NCBI GenBank assembly: GCA_002898275.1
Contig: BEIQ01000001.1
Span: 124,001-188,000, forward strand
Direction of reading: 5' to 3'
Source: a bacterium HR40
Lineage (GTDB): Bacteria > Pseudomonadota > Alphaproteobacteria > Geminicoccales > Geminicoccaceae
DNA: 64,000 nt
Below, one piece after another: positions 45,467 to 54,161 of the stretch. The first letter of the stretch is position 1. Every line of letters starts with the position of its first letter. A program made the position numbers and the translations under genes. A model generated the notes under the pieces. That model ran no database searches, was not told the DNA's origin, and saw nothing but the letters and a program-made list of their open reading frames with translations.

Positions 45467-46210
45467 ATGGGGGACGAGCCGGCAGGACTGCCGCGGTTCC
45501 GGCGTGTGCTGCTCAAGATGTCCGGCGAGGCCCTCATGGGGCGCCGGGAGTATGGGCACGACCCGGAGGTGCTCGACCACCTGGCCCGCGACGTCGCGAC
45601 CGTCCACGCCATGGGAGTGGAACTGTGTCTCGTGATCGGCGGCGGCAACATCGTCCGCGGCAGCAGTCTCGCCGCCGCCGGGGTGGAGCGCGCGACTGCC
45701 GACTACATGGGCATGCTCGGCACGGTCATCAATGCGCTCGCGGTGCAGAGCGTGATCGAAAAGCAGGGGGTGCCCACTCGGGTGATGTCCGCCATTCCCA
45801 TGGCTGCCGTGTGCGAGCCCTATATCCGGCGACGGGCGGTGCGGCATCTCGAGAAGGGGCGGGTCGTCATCTTCGCCGCCGGCACCGGCAATCCGTTCTT
45901 CACCACCGACACGGCAGCAGCGCTCAGGGCCGCCGAGACGGGTTGCGAGGTGTTGCTCAAAGGCACCCAGGTCGACGGCGTGTACAGCGCCGATCCGCGC
46001 CGGGATCCCACTGCCCGTCGGTATGACCGGCTGAGCTACCTCGAGGTGCTCTCGCGCGACTTGCGGGTGATGGACGCTTCCGCCATCGCCCTTGCCCGCG
46101 AGAGCCGGATTCCCATCGTCGTCTTCGCGATCGGCAGGCCGGGCGCGTTCCCGCGCGTGCTCGGGGGTGTCGAACCCCACACCATCATCACCGAGGAGGC
46201 CGAGCCATGA
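45467..46210 (+). CDS. pyrH: Uridylate kinase
   Basis: A 247-residue UMP kinase of the amino-acid kinase fold. [12 protein letters not shown] carries the phosphate-binding start, [10 protein letters not shown] and the [14 protein letters not shown] block follow, and [15 protein letters not shown] is the nucleotide site. It gives UDP for nucleotide and cell-wall synthesis. The stop overlaps the frr start (ATGA). Confidence 0.97.
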   Translation: MGDEPAGLPRFRRVLLKMSGEALMGRREYGHDPEVLDHLARDVATVHAMGVELCLVIGGGNIVRGSSLAAAGVERATADYMGMLGTVINALAVQSVIEKQGVPTRVMSAIPMAAVCEPYIRRRAVRHLEKGRVVIFAAGTGNPFFTTDTAAALRAAETGCEVLLKGTQVDGVYSADPRRDPTARRYDRLSYLEVLSRDLRVMDASAIALARESRIPIVVFAIGRPGAFPRVLGGVEPHTIITEEAEP

Positions 46211-46770
46211 GCGGAGCCAAGCCCGATCTCAAGGAATTCAAGAAGCGCATGGACGGGGCCGTGGAGGTGCTGCGGCGCGAGCTCGGCGCGCTGCGTGCCG
46301 GACGGGCCTCGGCGGGCATTCTCGACCCCGTCCAGGTGGAGGCCTACGGCACCCGCATGCCGATCCACCAATTGGGAACGATCGGGGTTCCCGAGCCGCG
46401 CCTGCTCACGGTGCACGTCTGGGACAAGAGCCTGGTCAAGGCGGTCGAGAAGGCGATTCGCAATGCCGATCTCGGCCTCAATCCGCAGGTCGAGGGGGAT
46501 CTCATCCGCATTCCCCTGCCCGAGCTCAGCGAGGAGCGGCGCCAGGAACTCGTGCGGGTCGCGCACAAATATGCGGAACAAGCACGCGTGGCGGTGCGCA
46601 ATGTGCGCCGCGACGGTATGGAGCTCCTGAAGCGGCTCGACCGGGACGGACAGATCTCGCAGGACGAGCACCGTCACCTGGCGGAGGAAATCCAAAAGCT
46701 CACCGACCAGCACATCGCCGAAATCAACAAGCTGCTCGAGCAGAAGGAAAAGGACATCCTCGGCGGATGA
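46207..46770 (+). CDS. frr: Ribosome recycling factor
   Basis: A 187-residue two-domain protein that splits post-termination ribosomes with EF-G. It has [20 protein letters not shown] at the start of the long helix bundle, the central [19 protein letters not shown], and [15 protein letters not shown] near the end. The length is standard. It overlaps pyrH and uppS by four bases on each side. Confidence 0.97.
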   Translation: MSGAKPDLKEFKKRMDGAVEVLRRELGALRAGRASAGILDPVQVEAYGTRMPIHQLGTIGVPEPRLLTVHVWDKSLVKAVEKAIRNADLGLNPQVEGDLIRIPLPELSEERRQELVRVAHKYAEQARVAVRNVRRDGMELLKRLDRDGQISQDEHRHLAEEIQKLTDQHIAEINKLLEQKEKDILGG

Positions 46771-47525
46771 CGAGGGCGGAGGCCACGACCGTCGCCGAGG
46801 CTCCGGTGCTGCCGGGACCGGAGCGCATGCCCGTCCACATCGCCGTCATCATGGACGGCAACCGGCGCTGGGCCCGTGCCCGGGGCAAGCCACCCATCTA
46901 CGGCCATCGCCAGGGAGCGGCTGCGGTGCGGCGCACCGTCGAAGGCTGTGCCCGGCTCGGTGTGCGTTATCTCACCCTCTACGCCTTCTCTTCCGAGAAC
47001 TGGCAGCGCCCGCCGGAGGAGGTGGGCGAACTCATGGGTCTGTTGCGCTACTATCTCCAGCGCGAGGTCGATGCGCTGCACGAGAACGACATAAGGGTGC
47101 GGGTGATCGGCGAGCGCAGTGGCCTCGATCCCGACATCGTCGCCCTGATCGAGCGGGCCGAGGCGGAGACGCGGGACAATGGCCGTCTCGACCTCGTGGT
47201 CGCTCTCAATTATGGTGGCCGGCGAGAGATCCTGCGAGCCGCCCGCCTGCTCGCCGAACGGGCCGCAGCCGGCGAGCTCGATCCGGCGGCGATCGACGAA
47301 CAGCTGTTCGCGTCCTGCCTCTACACCCACGGCATCCCCGACCCGGATCTGCTCATTCGCACGAGCGGCGAACAGCGGGTGAGCAATTTCTTGCTCTGGC
47401 AGCTCGCCTATACCGAGTTCGTGTTCCTCGATGTGCCGTGGCCGGAGTTCGAGGAACGGCACCTGCTCGGGGCGATTGCCGAATATGCCCGGCGCGAGCG
47501 GCGCTATGGCGCCCAGGCAGGATAG
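46767..47525 (+). CDS. uppS: Undecaprenyl diphosphate synthase
   Basis: A 252-residue cis-prenyltransferase making the C55 carrier lipid. [16 protein letters not shown] opens the core with the catalytic Asp, [14 protein letters not shown] follows, and [20 protein letters not shown] closes the site. The ATG overlaps the frr stop. A short ~20-residue extension precedes the core. Confidence 0.96.
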   Translation: MTRAEATTVAEAPVLPGPERMPVHIAVIMDGNRRWARARGKPPIYGHRQGAAAVRRTVEGCARLGVRYLTLYAFSSENWQRPPEEVGELMGLLRYYLQREVDALHENDIRVRVIGERSGLDPDIVALIERAEAETRDNGRLDLVVALNYGGRREILRAARLLAERAAAGELDPAAIDEQLFASCLYTHGIPDPDLLIRTSGEQRVSNFLLWQLAYTEFVFLDVPWPEFEERHLLGAIAEYARRERRYGAQAG

Positions 47526-48342
47526 CGTCGTTCCGGACTCGCTGCCGACACGTGCGGCCACAGCGGCCGTGCTCGTGGTGGTCGTGCTCGCGGTGCTGGT
47601 CGCCGGTGGGCTGGTGTGGACGGCGTTCCTCGTGCTGGTCGCGGCCCTGGCAGCCCATGAACTCGGTCGGCTGGTCGAGCGGCGGCGCTCGCAACAGCAG
47701 CGTTTCGCGTTGGCCGTCGGGCTGGTCGCGGTGGGCACGGTCATCGCCACCGCCGCCGGCGGACCTGCCGCCGCTCTCCTCCTCTTCGCCCTGCTGTTGC
47801 CGGTGGTCTGCGGCCTCTACGCGCTCGCCGGAGGCAACGGCCTCCCCCTCGGTGCGGGTGCGCTCTACCTTTCGCTCCCGCTGGCGGCCTTGACGTGGCT
47901 GAGGCTCGACGCGCCTCGCGGGCTGCTCTTCACCCTGTGGTTGCTCTGTGTCGTGGGGGCCACCGATACGGCCGCCTATTTCGCCGGCCGTGCCATCGGT
48001 GGGCCGCGGCTCGCCCCCGTCCTCAGTCCGGGCAAGACCTGGGCCGGGCTGTTCGGCGGCATGCTGGCGGCAGCCATGGTCGGCGGCCTGTTCGTGCTCT
48101 TCCTGCCTGGCCACGGCGGTGCGGCTGCGCTATTTTCCGGGGTGCTCGCGATGCTGCTGGCAGTCGTCGCCCAGTGCGGCGATCTCGCCGAGTCCTGGAT
48201 CAAGCGGCGCTCCGGCTACAAGGACAGCGGGCGGATCCTGCCCGGCCACGGCGGTGTGCTCGACCGCATCGACGGCCTGCTCTTCGCGGCACCGCTCTAT
48301 GCGGCGATCGTGGCGATCCTCACAGGTGGTGTGTTCGCGTGA
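47506..48342 (+). CDS. cdsA: Phosphatidate cytidylyltransferase
   Basis: A 278-residue membrane enzyme making CDP-diacylglycerol for phospholipids. About eight hydrophobic helices precede the family signature SWIKRRSGYKDSGRILPGHG with VLDRIDG directly after it; the catalytic Lys and Asp residues are present. The ATG at 47506 lies inside uppS (20-base overlap) and gives the family length. Confidence 0.95.
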   Translation: MAPRQDSVVPDSLPTRAATAAVLVVVVLAVLVAGGLVWTAFLVLVAALAAHELGRLVERRRSQQQRFALAVGLVAVGTVIATAAGGPAAALLLFALLLPVVCGLYALAGGNGLPLGAGALYLSLPLAALTWLRLDAPRGLLFTLWLLCVVGATDTAAYFAGRAIGGPRLAPVLSPGKTWAGLFGGMLAAAMVGGLFVLFLPGHGGAAALFSGVLAMLLAVVAQCGDLAESWIKRRSGYKDSGRILPGHGGVLDRIDGLLFAAPLYAAIVAILTGGVFA

Positions 48343-49547
48343 ACGGGCGACCCATCCGGCTCACGGTTTTGGGAGCCACCGGTTCCATCGGCCGGTCGAC
48401 CCTTTCGCTCGTGGACCTGCACCGGGAGCGCTTCGAGCTGGTGGCGCTGGTCGCCGGTTCGGACGCTGCGGCGCTGGCCGAACTCGCCCGACGTTACCGG
48501 CCGCAGCTCGCGGTGCTCGCCGATTCCAGCCGTCTTGCCGAACTGCGGGAACGGCTGGCTGGAACCGGCGTGGCGACCGGAGCGGGCGAGACGGCGGTGC
48601 GCGAGGCGGCGGCTGCGCCGGCCGACCGGGTGGTGGCGGCGATCGTGGGGGCGGCCGGCCTGCTGCCTACGCTCGAGGCGGTCCGCCAGGGCACGGTGGT
48701 GGCACTCGCCAACAAGGAATGCCTGGTGTGCGCCGGCCAGGCGTTCGTGGAAGAGGCGCGGCGGCACGGCAGTCGCATTCTGCCGGTAGATTCCGAACAC
48801 AGTGCGATCTTCCAATGTCTTCTCGCCGGCCGGCGGGACGATCTCGAGCGCATCGTTCTCACCGCCTCCGGTGGCCCGTTTCGCTCCTGGGATCTGGCGC
48901 GCATGGCCCGCGCCACGCCCGAGCAAGCGCTCGCCCATCCGCGCTGGAAAATGGGAGCCAAGATCACCGTCGATAGCGCCACCCTCGTCAACAAAGGACT
49001 GGAGATCATCGAAGCGCACCATCTCTTCGGCTTGCCCGAGGAGCGCATCGAGGTCCTGGTCCATCCGCAGTCGGTGGTCCACGGCTTGGCGGTCTTTTGC
49101 GACGGCTCGCTTCTGGCTCAGCTCGCCGAGCCCGACATGCGGGCGCCGCTGTCGTTCGCCCTGTCCTTTCCCGACTCGCGTCTGCCGAGCGGTGTCGGAC
49201 CCCTCGATCTCGCCCGCATCGGTCGGCTCGATTTCGAGGAGCCGGATCCGCGACGTTTCCCGGGTCTCGCGCACGCCCGCGAGGCGCTGCGGCGCGGTGG
49301 GGCAGCTGCCGCCGTGCTCAATGCCGCGAACGAGGTGGCGGTGCGCGCCTTTCTCGAGCGGCGCATCGGCTTTCTCGATATCGCACGGCTCATCGGCCGC
49401 CTGCTCGCCCATCCTCTCGCCGACGCGCCGCTGTCGAGCATCGAGGACGCGCTGGCCGTCGACCGCGAAGCCAGGCTTGTCGCCGAGGCTGAGCTCCGCC
49501 ACCTCGATGCGGCATCGTCCACCCGGGAGCCGCCCTCTCCATGCTGA
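48339..49547 (+). CDS. dxr: 1-deoxy-D-xylulose 5-phosphate reductoisomerase
   Basis: A 402-residue enzyme of the MEP isoprenoid pathway. The NADPH-binding LGATGSIGRSTLSLV is at the start, ANKECLVCAG and the metal-site PVDSEHSAIFQCL follow, then LTASGGPFRSW, MGAKITVDSATLVNKGLE and HPQSVVHGL. The start is GTG at 48339, overlapping the cdsA stop. It supplies precursors for the UppS product in the same operon. Confidence 0.97.
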   Translation: MNGRPIRLTVLGATGSIGRSTLSLVDLHRERFELVALVAGSDAAALAELARRYRPQLAVLADSSRLAELRERLAGTGVATGAGETAVREAAAAPADRVVAAIVGAAGLLPTLEAVRQGTVVALANKECLVCAGQAFVEEARRHGSRILPVDSEHSAIFQCLLAGRRDDLERIVLTASGGPFRSWDLARMARATPEQALAHPRWKMGAKITVDSATLVNKGLEIIEAHHLFGLPEERIEVLVHPQSVVHGLAVFCDGSLLAQLAEPDMRAPLSFALSFPDSRLPSGVGPLDLARIGRLDFEEPDPRRFPGLAHAREALRRGGAAAAVLNAANEVAVRAFLERRIGFLDIARLIGRLLAHPLADAPLSSIEDALAVDREARLVAEAELRHLDAASSTREPPSPC

Positions 49548-50653
49548 CCCTCGTAACGGGCTATATCGTCCCGTTCCTCCTCGTCCTCACCGTCGTCGTT
49601 TTCGTGCACGAGTTCGGCCACTATCTGGTGGCGCGCCGCAACGGCGTGCGAGTCGAAGTCTTCTCCATCGGCTTCGGGCCGGAACTCTTTGGCTGGACGG
49701 ACCGGGTGGGGACCCGCTTCAAGTTCAGCCTCATTCCTCTCGGCGGCTACGTGAAAATGCATGGAGACGAGGATGTGACCAGTCTCACGGTCGCCGCCGC
49801 CGCGTCCGATCCGCAAGCCTTTCCGGCAAAGAGCGTATGGCAGCGCATGGCTATCGTCGCCGCCGGTCCAGCTGCCAATTTCCTCTTCGCCAGCCTCGTG
49901 CTCGCGCTCTTCTTCGTGTTCATCGGTCGCCCCTTCACGCCGCCGGTGGTCGGCGACGTGATGGCCGATTCGCCGGCAGCCGCGGCAGGGCTCCGACCGG
50001 GCGACCGGATCCTCGCCGTCGACGGGGCGCCGATCGAGAGCTTCGAGCAGCTGCAGCAGCTCGTACGCGATCGCCCGGGGGAGCCTTTGCGCCTGACGGT
50101 GGAGCGACGGGGCGAACGGCTGCAGCTCACGGTCACTCCGGCGCTGCGGGAAATCGAAACGCGTTTTGGCACCCAGCGCATCGGCATGATCGGGGTGGTG
50201 CGAGACGGCGTCGAATACCGTCGGAGCGACCCGCTCAGCGCCCTTTTGGAAGGCGTCGTCGAGACCGTTCGCATCGCCGGAGCGACGCTCGTCGGCGTGG
50301 GCGAGATGCTGGCCGGTGTGCGGGGTACGGAAGAGCTCGGCGGGCCGATACGCATCGCCCAGATGTCGGGGGAGATCGCCCGCGAGGGGCTGCTGCCAGC
50401 GATCTGGTTCACCGCCATCCTGTCCATCAACCTCGGGCTCATCAACCTCTTTCCCATCCCCATGCTGGACGGCGGCCATCTGCTGCTCTACACGATCGAA
50501 GCCCTTCGCGGCCGGCCACTGACGGAGAGAAGCCTCGAGATCGCCTTTCGGGTGGGACTGGCGTTGGTGGTGGGTCTCATGCTGTTCGCCACCTGGAACG
50601 ATCTCCGGCAACTCAATGTCGTGGATTTCTTCGCGCGACTGTTGCCATCCTAG
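49541..50653 (+). CDS. rseP: Site-2 zinc metalloprotease RseP
   Basis: A 370-residue intramembrane protease. FVHEFGHYLVARRNGV carries the zinc HEXXH in the first helix, one PDZ domain follows (about residues 130-200), and the third ligand lies in PIPMLDGGHLLLY. One PDZ rather than two is common in alphaproteobacteria. It cleaves anti-sigma factors and signal peptides. It overlaps dxr by seven bases. Confidence 0.95.
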   Translation: MLTLVTGYIVPFLLVLTVVVFVHEFGHYLVARRNGVRVEVFSIGFGPELFGWTDRVGTRFKFSLIPLGGYVKMHGDEDVTSLTVAAAASDPQAFPAKSVWQRMAIVAAGPAANFLFASLVLALFFVFIGRPFTPPVVGDVMADSPAAAAGLRPGDRILAVDGAPIESFEQLQQLVRDRPGEPLRLTVERRGERLQLTVTPALREIETRFGTQRIGMIGVVRDGVEYRRSDPLSALLEGVVETVRIAGATLVGVGEMLAGVRGTEELGGPIRIAQMSGEIAREGLLPAIWFTAILSINLGLINLFPIPMLDGGHLLLYTIEALRGRPLTERSLEIAFRVGLALVVGLMLFATWNDLRQLNVVDFFARLLPS

Positions 50654-50697
50654 GCAGGTGCCGTCCGATCTGGCGCCGGGATCGTTCGGGAGGAGCG

Positions 50698-52977
50698 ATG
50701 CGTCCAGCATCTCGCTGGTACGGTGTGATCCTGATTTTGGTCTCCATCTGCGTACCGCTCGCGGTCTTCGCCCAGCAGGCGACGGAGGTGATCCGCGACA
50801 TCGTCGTGCGCGGCAATCAACGGGTCGAGACCGCCACTGTCGAGAGCTATCTCACCGTTCGCCGGGGCGACCGTTTCGATCCTGCTGAACTCGACCGCTC
50901 TCTCCGCAACCTGTTCGCGACCGGCCTGTTCGACGACGTGCGGCTCTCGCGCGACGGGGATCGGCTGGTGGTCGAGGTGGCGGAGAACCCGATCGTCAAT
51001 CGCGTGGCCTTCGAGGGCAACCGGCGCATCACCGATCAGGAACTCGAGGCGGAAGTGCAGATCCGTCCGCGCACCGTGTTCACCCGGGCGCGGGTGCAGA
51101 GCGCGGTCGAGCGCATTCTCGAGCTCTATCGGCGGAGTGGCCGCTACGCCGCTCGGGTCGAGCCCAAGGTGATCGAGCTCGACCAGAACCGGGTCGATTT
51201 GGTGTTCGAGATCAGCGAGGGTCCCCTCACCGAGGTCTGTGGCATCGCCTTTCTCGGTAACGAGCACTTCTCGGATGCTACCCTCCGGGGAGTGATCCAG
51301 ACCACCGAGGCGGCCTGGTACCGTTTCCTCACCACCGACGACACCTACGATCCCGACCGCGTCGAGGTGGACAAGGAACTGCTGCGGAAGTTCTACCGGG
51401 CGCGCGGTTATGCAGAGGCCGAAGTGATCTCGGCGGTGGCCAAACTGTCTCCGGATGGGCGCTGCTTCTATCTGACTTTTTCCCTCGAGGAAGGGCCTCT
51501 CTACCGTTTCGGCCGCATCGCGCTCGCGAGCAATCTGCGCGACCTTTCGACCGACGAGCTCGAGCGCCTCGTGGGTACTCGCGAGGGGGCGATCTTCGAT
51601 GCCGACGCCATCGAGGCGACGGTCCAGGCGCTCACCGAAGAGGTCGGCAAGCTCGGCTACGCCTTCGCCCAAATCACCCCCGACATCGCGCTGCGGACGG
51701 AGGAGGGGGTGGCCGATGTCACCTATCGGATCGAAGAGGGCCCGCGGGTCTACGTCGAACGGATCGACATCAAGGGCAATGTGCGCACCCTCGATCGGGT
51801 CATTCGCCGGGAGTTTCGCCTCGCCGAAGGAGACGCCTTCAACACCGCGCTGCTCCGCCGCTCGGTGCAACGGGTGCGCAATCTCGGCTATTTCGAGAAG
51901 GTGGACGTGCGCACCCGTCAGGGCAGTGCCTCGGACCGCATCATCGTCGAACTCGAGGTGGCGGAGCGGTCGACCGGCGAGCTCTCGTTCGGCGCCGGCT
52001 TCTCCACTTCCGACGGGCCGCTCGCCGACATTCGCTTGAGCGAGCGCAATTTGCTCGGGCGGGGTCAGTCGGTGAGCGCGAGCCTGACCGTATCGGGACG
52101 CCGGCAGGAGATCGATCTCAGTTTCACCGAGCCGTGGTTCCTCGATCGCGAGCTCGCCGCCGGCTTCGATCTCTTCCGCCGTCGCACCGATCTGCAGAAC
52201 GAGGCGTCCTTCGATCAGGACCGTACCGGCGGCCGGCTACGGTTGGGCTACCCGCTCACCGAGTTCGTCCGCCACACCGTGCGTTACACGCTGCAGGATA
52301 CCGAGATCAACGACGTCGATCCCTCGGCCTCTCGGTTCATTCGGGCCGAGGAGGGCAATCGCCTCACCTCCGCCTTCGGCCACACCCTGGCCTGGGACCG
52401 GCGAGATACCCGCTTCCTGCCTTCGGAAGGCTTCCTCGTGAGGCTCGACCAAGACCTCGCCGGCTTCGGGGGCGACAATCGCTATTTGCGCAACGAGGGG
52501 CGGCTCGAGTTCTACTATCCGTTCCGCCCCGACGTCGTGCTCGGTCTGTTCGCCACCGGCGGCTGGATCTTCGGCTTGGGTGGCGAGGACGTGCACCTGA
52601 GCGACCGTTTCTTCATCGGTGGCTCGACGCTGCGGGGCTTCCGCTATGGTGGCATCGGCCCGCGGGACACCACCACCGATGACGCCCTGGGTGGCAACGT
52701 CTACTATGTCGGCACGGCCGAACTCCGCTTCCCGTTGGGTTTACCCGAGGAGCTCAGGATGTTCGGCCGGGTGTTCGGCGATGTGGGCACCTTGACCGAC
52801 CTCGATGTCGAGGGGCCGGAGATCAAGGACAGCGGAAACCTGCGGGCCGGCGTCGGTGTCGGATTCTCCTGGCTGTCACCGATCGGCCCGCTGTCCATCG
52901 ACATCACCGAAGCCGTGCTCAAGGATGACGAAGACCAGACTGAACGTTTCCGGCTCAGCTTCGGGACGCGCTTCTAG
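50698..52977 (+). CDS. bamA: Outer-membrane protein assembly factor BamA
   Basis: A 759-residue Omp85 protein: a signal peptide ending in VFAQ, five POTRA domains (about 25-415) and a 16-strand barrel. In the barrel FIGGSTLRGFRYGGIGPRD carries the (V/L)RGF lid motif, and the last strand ends in RLSFGTRF. It inserts barrel proteins such as the porin and TamA of this window. The ATG at 50698 has GGGAGGAGC directly upstream. Confidence 0.97.
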   Translation: MRPASRWYGVILILVSICVPLAVFAQQATEVIRDIVVRGNQRVETATVESYLTVRRGDRFDPAELDRSLRNLFATGLFDDVRLSRDGDRLVVEVAENPIVNRVAFEGNRRITDQELEAEVQIRPRTVFTRARVQSAVERILELYRRSGRYAARVEPKVIELDQNRVDLVFEISEGPLTEVCGIAFLGNEHFSDATLRGVIQTTEAAWYRFLTTDDTYDPDRVEVDKELLRKFYRARGYAEAEVISAVAKLSPDGRCFYLTFSLEEGPLYRFGRIALASNLRDLSTDELERLVGTREGAIFDADAIEATVQALTEEVGKLGYAFAQITPDIALRTEEGVADVTYRIEEGPRVYVERIDIKGNVRTLDRVIRREFRLAEGDAFNTALLRRSVQRVRNLGYFEKVDVRTRQGSASDRIIVELEVAERSTGELSFGAGFSTSDGPLADIRLSERNLLGRGQSVSASLTVSGRRQEIDLSFTEPWFLDRELAAGFDLFRRRTDLQNEASFDQDRTGGRLRLGYPLTEFVRHTVRYTLQDTEINDVDPSASRFIRAEEGNRLTSAFGHTLAWDRRDTRFLPSEGFLVRLDQDLAGFGGDNRYLRNEGRLEFYYPFRPDVVLGLFATGGWIFGLGGEDVHLSDRFFIGGSTLRGFRYGGIGPRDTTTDDALGGNVYYVGTAELRFPLGLPEELRMFGRVFGDVGTLTDLDVEGPEIKDSGNLRAGVGVGFSWLSPIGPLSIDITEAVLKDDEDQTERFRLSFGTRF

Positions 52978-53548
52978 GCAGCGCTCGCGGACCTGGGGCG
53001 GGCGGAGAGCCCTCCTCGCTCTCGCGCCCCTGTTCTTGCTCGCAGCCAGTGCCGTGGCGCAGACCCTGCCCCCGGCGGTGGTGGCGGTGGTCGACTATCA
53101 GAGGCTATTGCGCGACGCGCGGGCGGCGAAGAGCATCCGCGCCCAGATCGAGGCCCGGCAGCAACGCTATCAGGATCAGATCCGACAAGAGGAGCAGCGG
53201 CTCGTCGAACAGGAGCGCGAACTCACTCGCCAGCGCGGGGTGCTATCGACCGAGGCCTATGCCCAAAAGCGCAGCGAGTTCGAACAGGAAGCGGCGCGGG
53301 TCCAGCGCATGGTGCAGGAACTGCGGCGGGAGTTGGACGGAGTGTCGGCCGCGGCTTATGGAGAACTGCGCAACGCCATCATCGAGGTGGTGGGCGGGCT
53401 GGCGAAAAGCCGCGGCTTCAATCTGGTCCTGCCGAGTTCGGCCGTATTGCTGTTCTCGCCGCAACTCGATCTCACCGAGGAGGCCCTCGCAGCCCTCGAC
53501 CGGCGGCTGCCCGAGGTGAAGGTCCCCGACCGGCCCCCCGAGCGCTGA
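52925..53548 (+). CDS. skp: OmpH/Skp family periplasmic chaperone
   Basis: A 207-residue secreted chaperone carrying unfolded barrel proteins to BamA. A signal segment (ALLALAPLFLLAASAVAQ) is followed by VVAVVDYQRLLRDARAAKSI and a long coiled-coil of Glu/Gln/Arg, the tentacle part. The only in-frame ATG lies inside bamA (53-base overlap) and makes the N-region before the signal unusually long (about 27 residues). Confidence 0.88.
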   Translation: MTKTRLNVSGSASGRASRQRSRTWGGRRALLALAPLFLLAASAVAQTLPPAVVAVVDYQRLLRDARAAKSIRAQIEARQQRYQDQIRQEEQRLVEQERELTRQRGVLSTEAYAQKRSEFEQEAARVQRMVQELRRELDGVSAAAYGELRNAIIEVVGGLAKSRGFNLVLPSSAVLLFSPQLDLTEEALAALDRRLPEVKVPDRPPER

Positions 53549-53597
53549 GCCACTCGGGCCAGTCGATCCGCCGGCAGGCTCTTGCGTGGAGAGTGTC

Positions 53598-54071
53598 ATG
53601 CCCGAAACTCCGATCGCTCCCGGCACGCCTCTTCCCGACTGCGACATCGCCGCCATCATGCGGCTGATCCCGCACCGCTACCCGTTCCTCTTGATCGACC
53701 GGGTGATCGAGATCACGGCCTTCGAGCGTGCGGTCGGGATCAAGAACGTCACCGCCAACGAGCCCTTCTTCCCCGGCCATTTCCCGACCGATCCGATCAT
53801 GCCGGGGGTGCTCACCATCGAGGCCATGGCCCAGACCGCGGCGGTGCTGACCATCGCCAGTGCCGGGCCGGCAGTGGCCGGAAGCCGCGTCTATTTCATG
53901 GCCATCGACGAAGCGCGGTTCCGCCGGCCGGTGCGACCCGGCGACACGTTGCGGCTGGAAGTCCGACAGGTGAGGAGCAAACTCGGCGTCTATCGCTACG
54001 AGGGTCGAGCCTGGGTCGGCGCCGAGGTGGTGACGGAAGCATCCTTCGGTGCCAAGCTCATCGGCCACTGA
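53598..54071 (+). CDS. fabZ: 3-hydroxyacyl-[acyl-carrier-protein] dehydratase FabZ
   Basis: A 157-residue hot-dog-fold dehydratase of fatty acid synthesis. [17 protein letters not shown], the catalytic His in [16 protein letters not shown] and the Glu in [11 protein letters not shown] are all present. The ATG at 53598 has GGAG upstream; a GTG four codons earlier is possible. In most Gram-negative genomes lpxD precedes and lpxA follows fabZ; here it stands between skp and a carboxylase gene, and neither lpx gene is present. Confidence 0.96.
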   Translation: MPETPIAPGTPLPDCDIAAIMRLIPHRYPFLLIDRVIEITAFERAVGIKNVTANEPFFPGHFPTDPIMPGVLTIEAMAQTAAVLTIASAGPAVAGSRVYFMAIDEARFRRPVRPGDTLRLEVRQVRSKLGVYRYEGRAWVGAEVVTEASFGAKLIGH

Positions 54072-54082
54072 GACGGGTGCGC

Positions 54083-54111
54083 GCTGGCGTCGGCCAGCCG
54101 AAGCCTGGCCG
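54083..54111 (+). promoter_or_regulatory. Two competing hairpins after fabZ
   Basis: GCTGGC-GTCG-GCCAGC (54083-54098) and a seven-base-pair CGGCCAG/CTGGCCG stem (54091-54111) share the same GGCCAGC bases, so only one can form. A third dyad, GTCGCC-AG-GGCGAC, comes just after. No U-run follows. They may end or process the bamA-skp-fabZ transcript, or act as an attenuator. Confidence 0.35.
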
Positions 54112-54161
54112 GTCGCAGTCGCCAGGGCGACGCCTCGCCGTGGCCCGGAGAGGGAAGAGGC

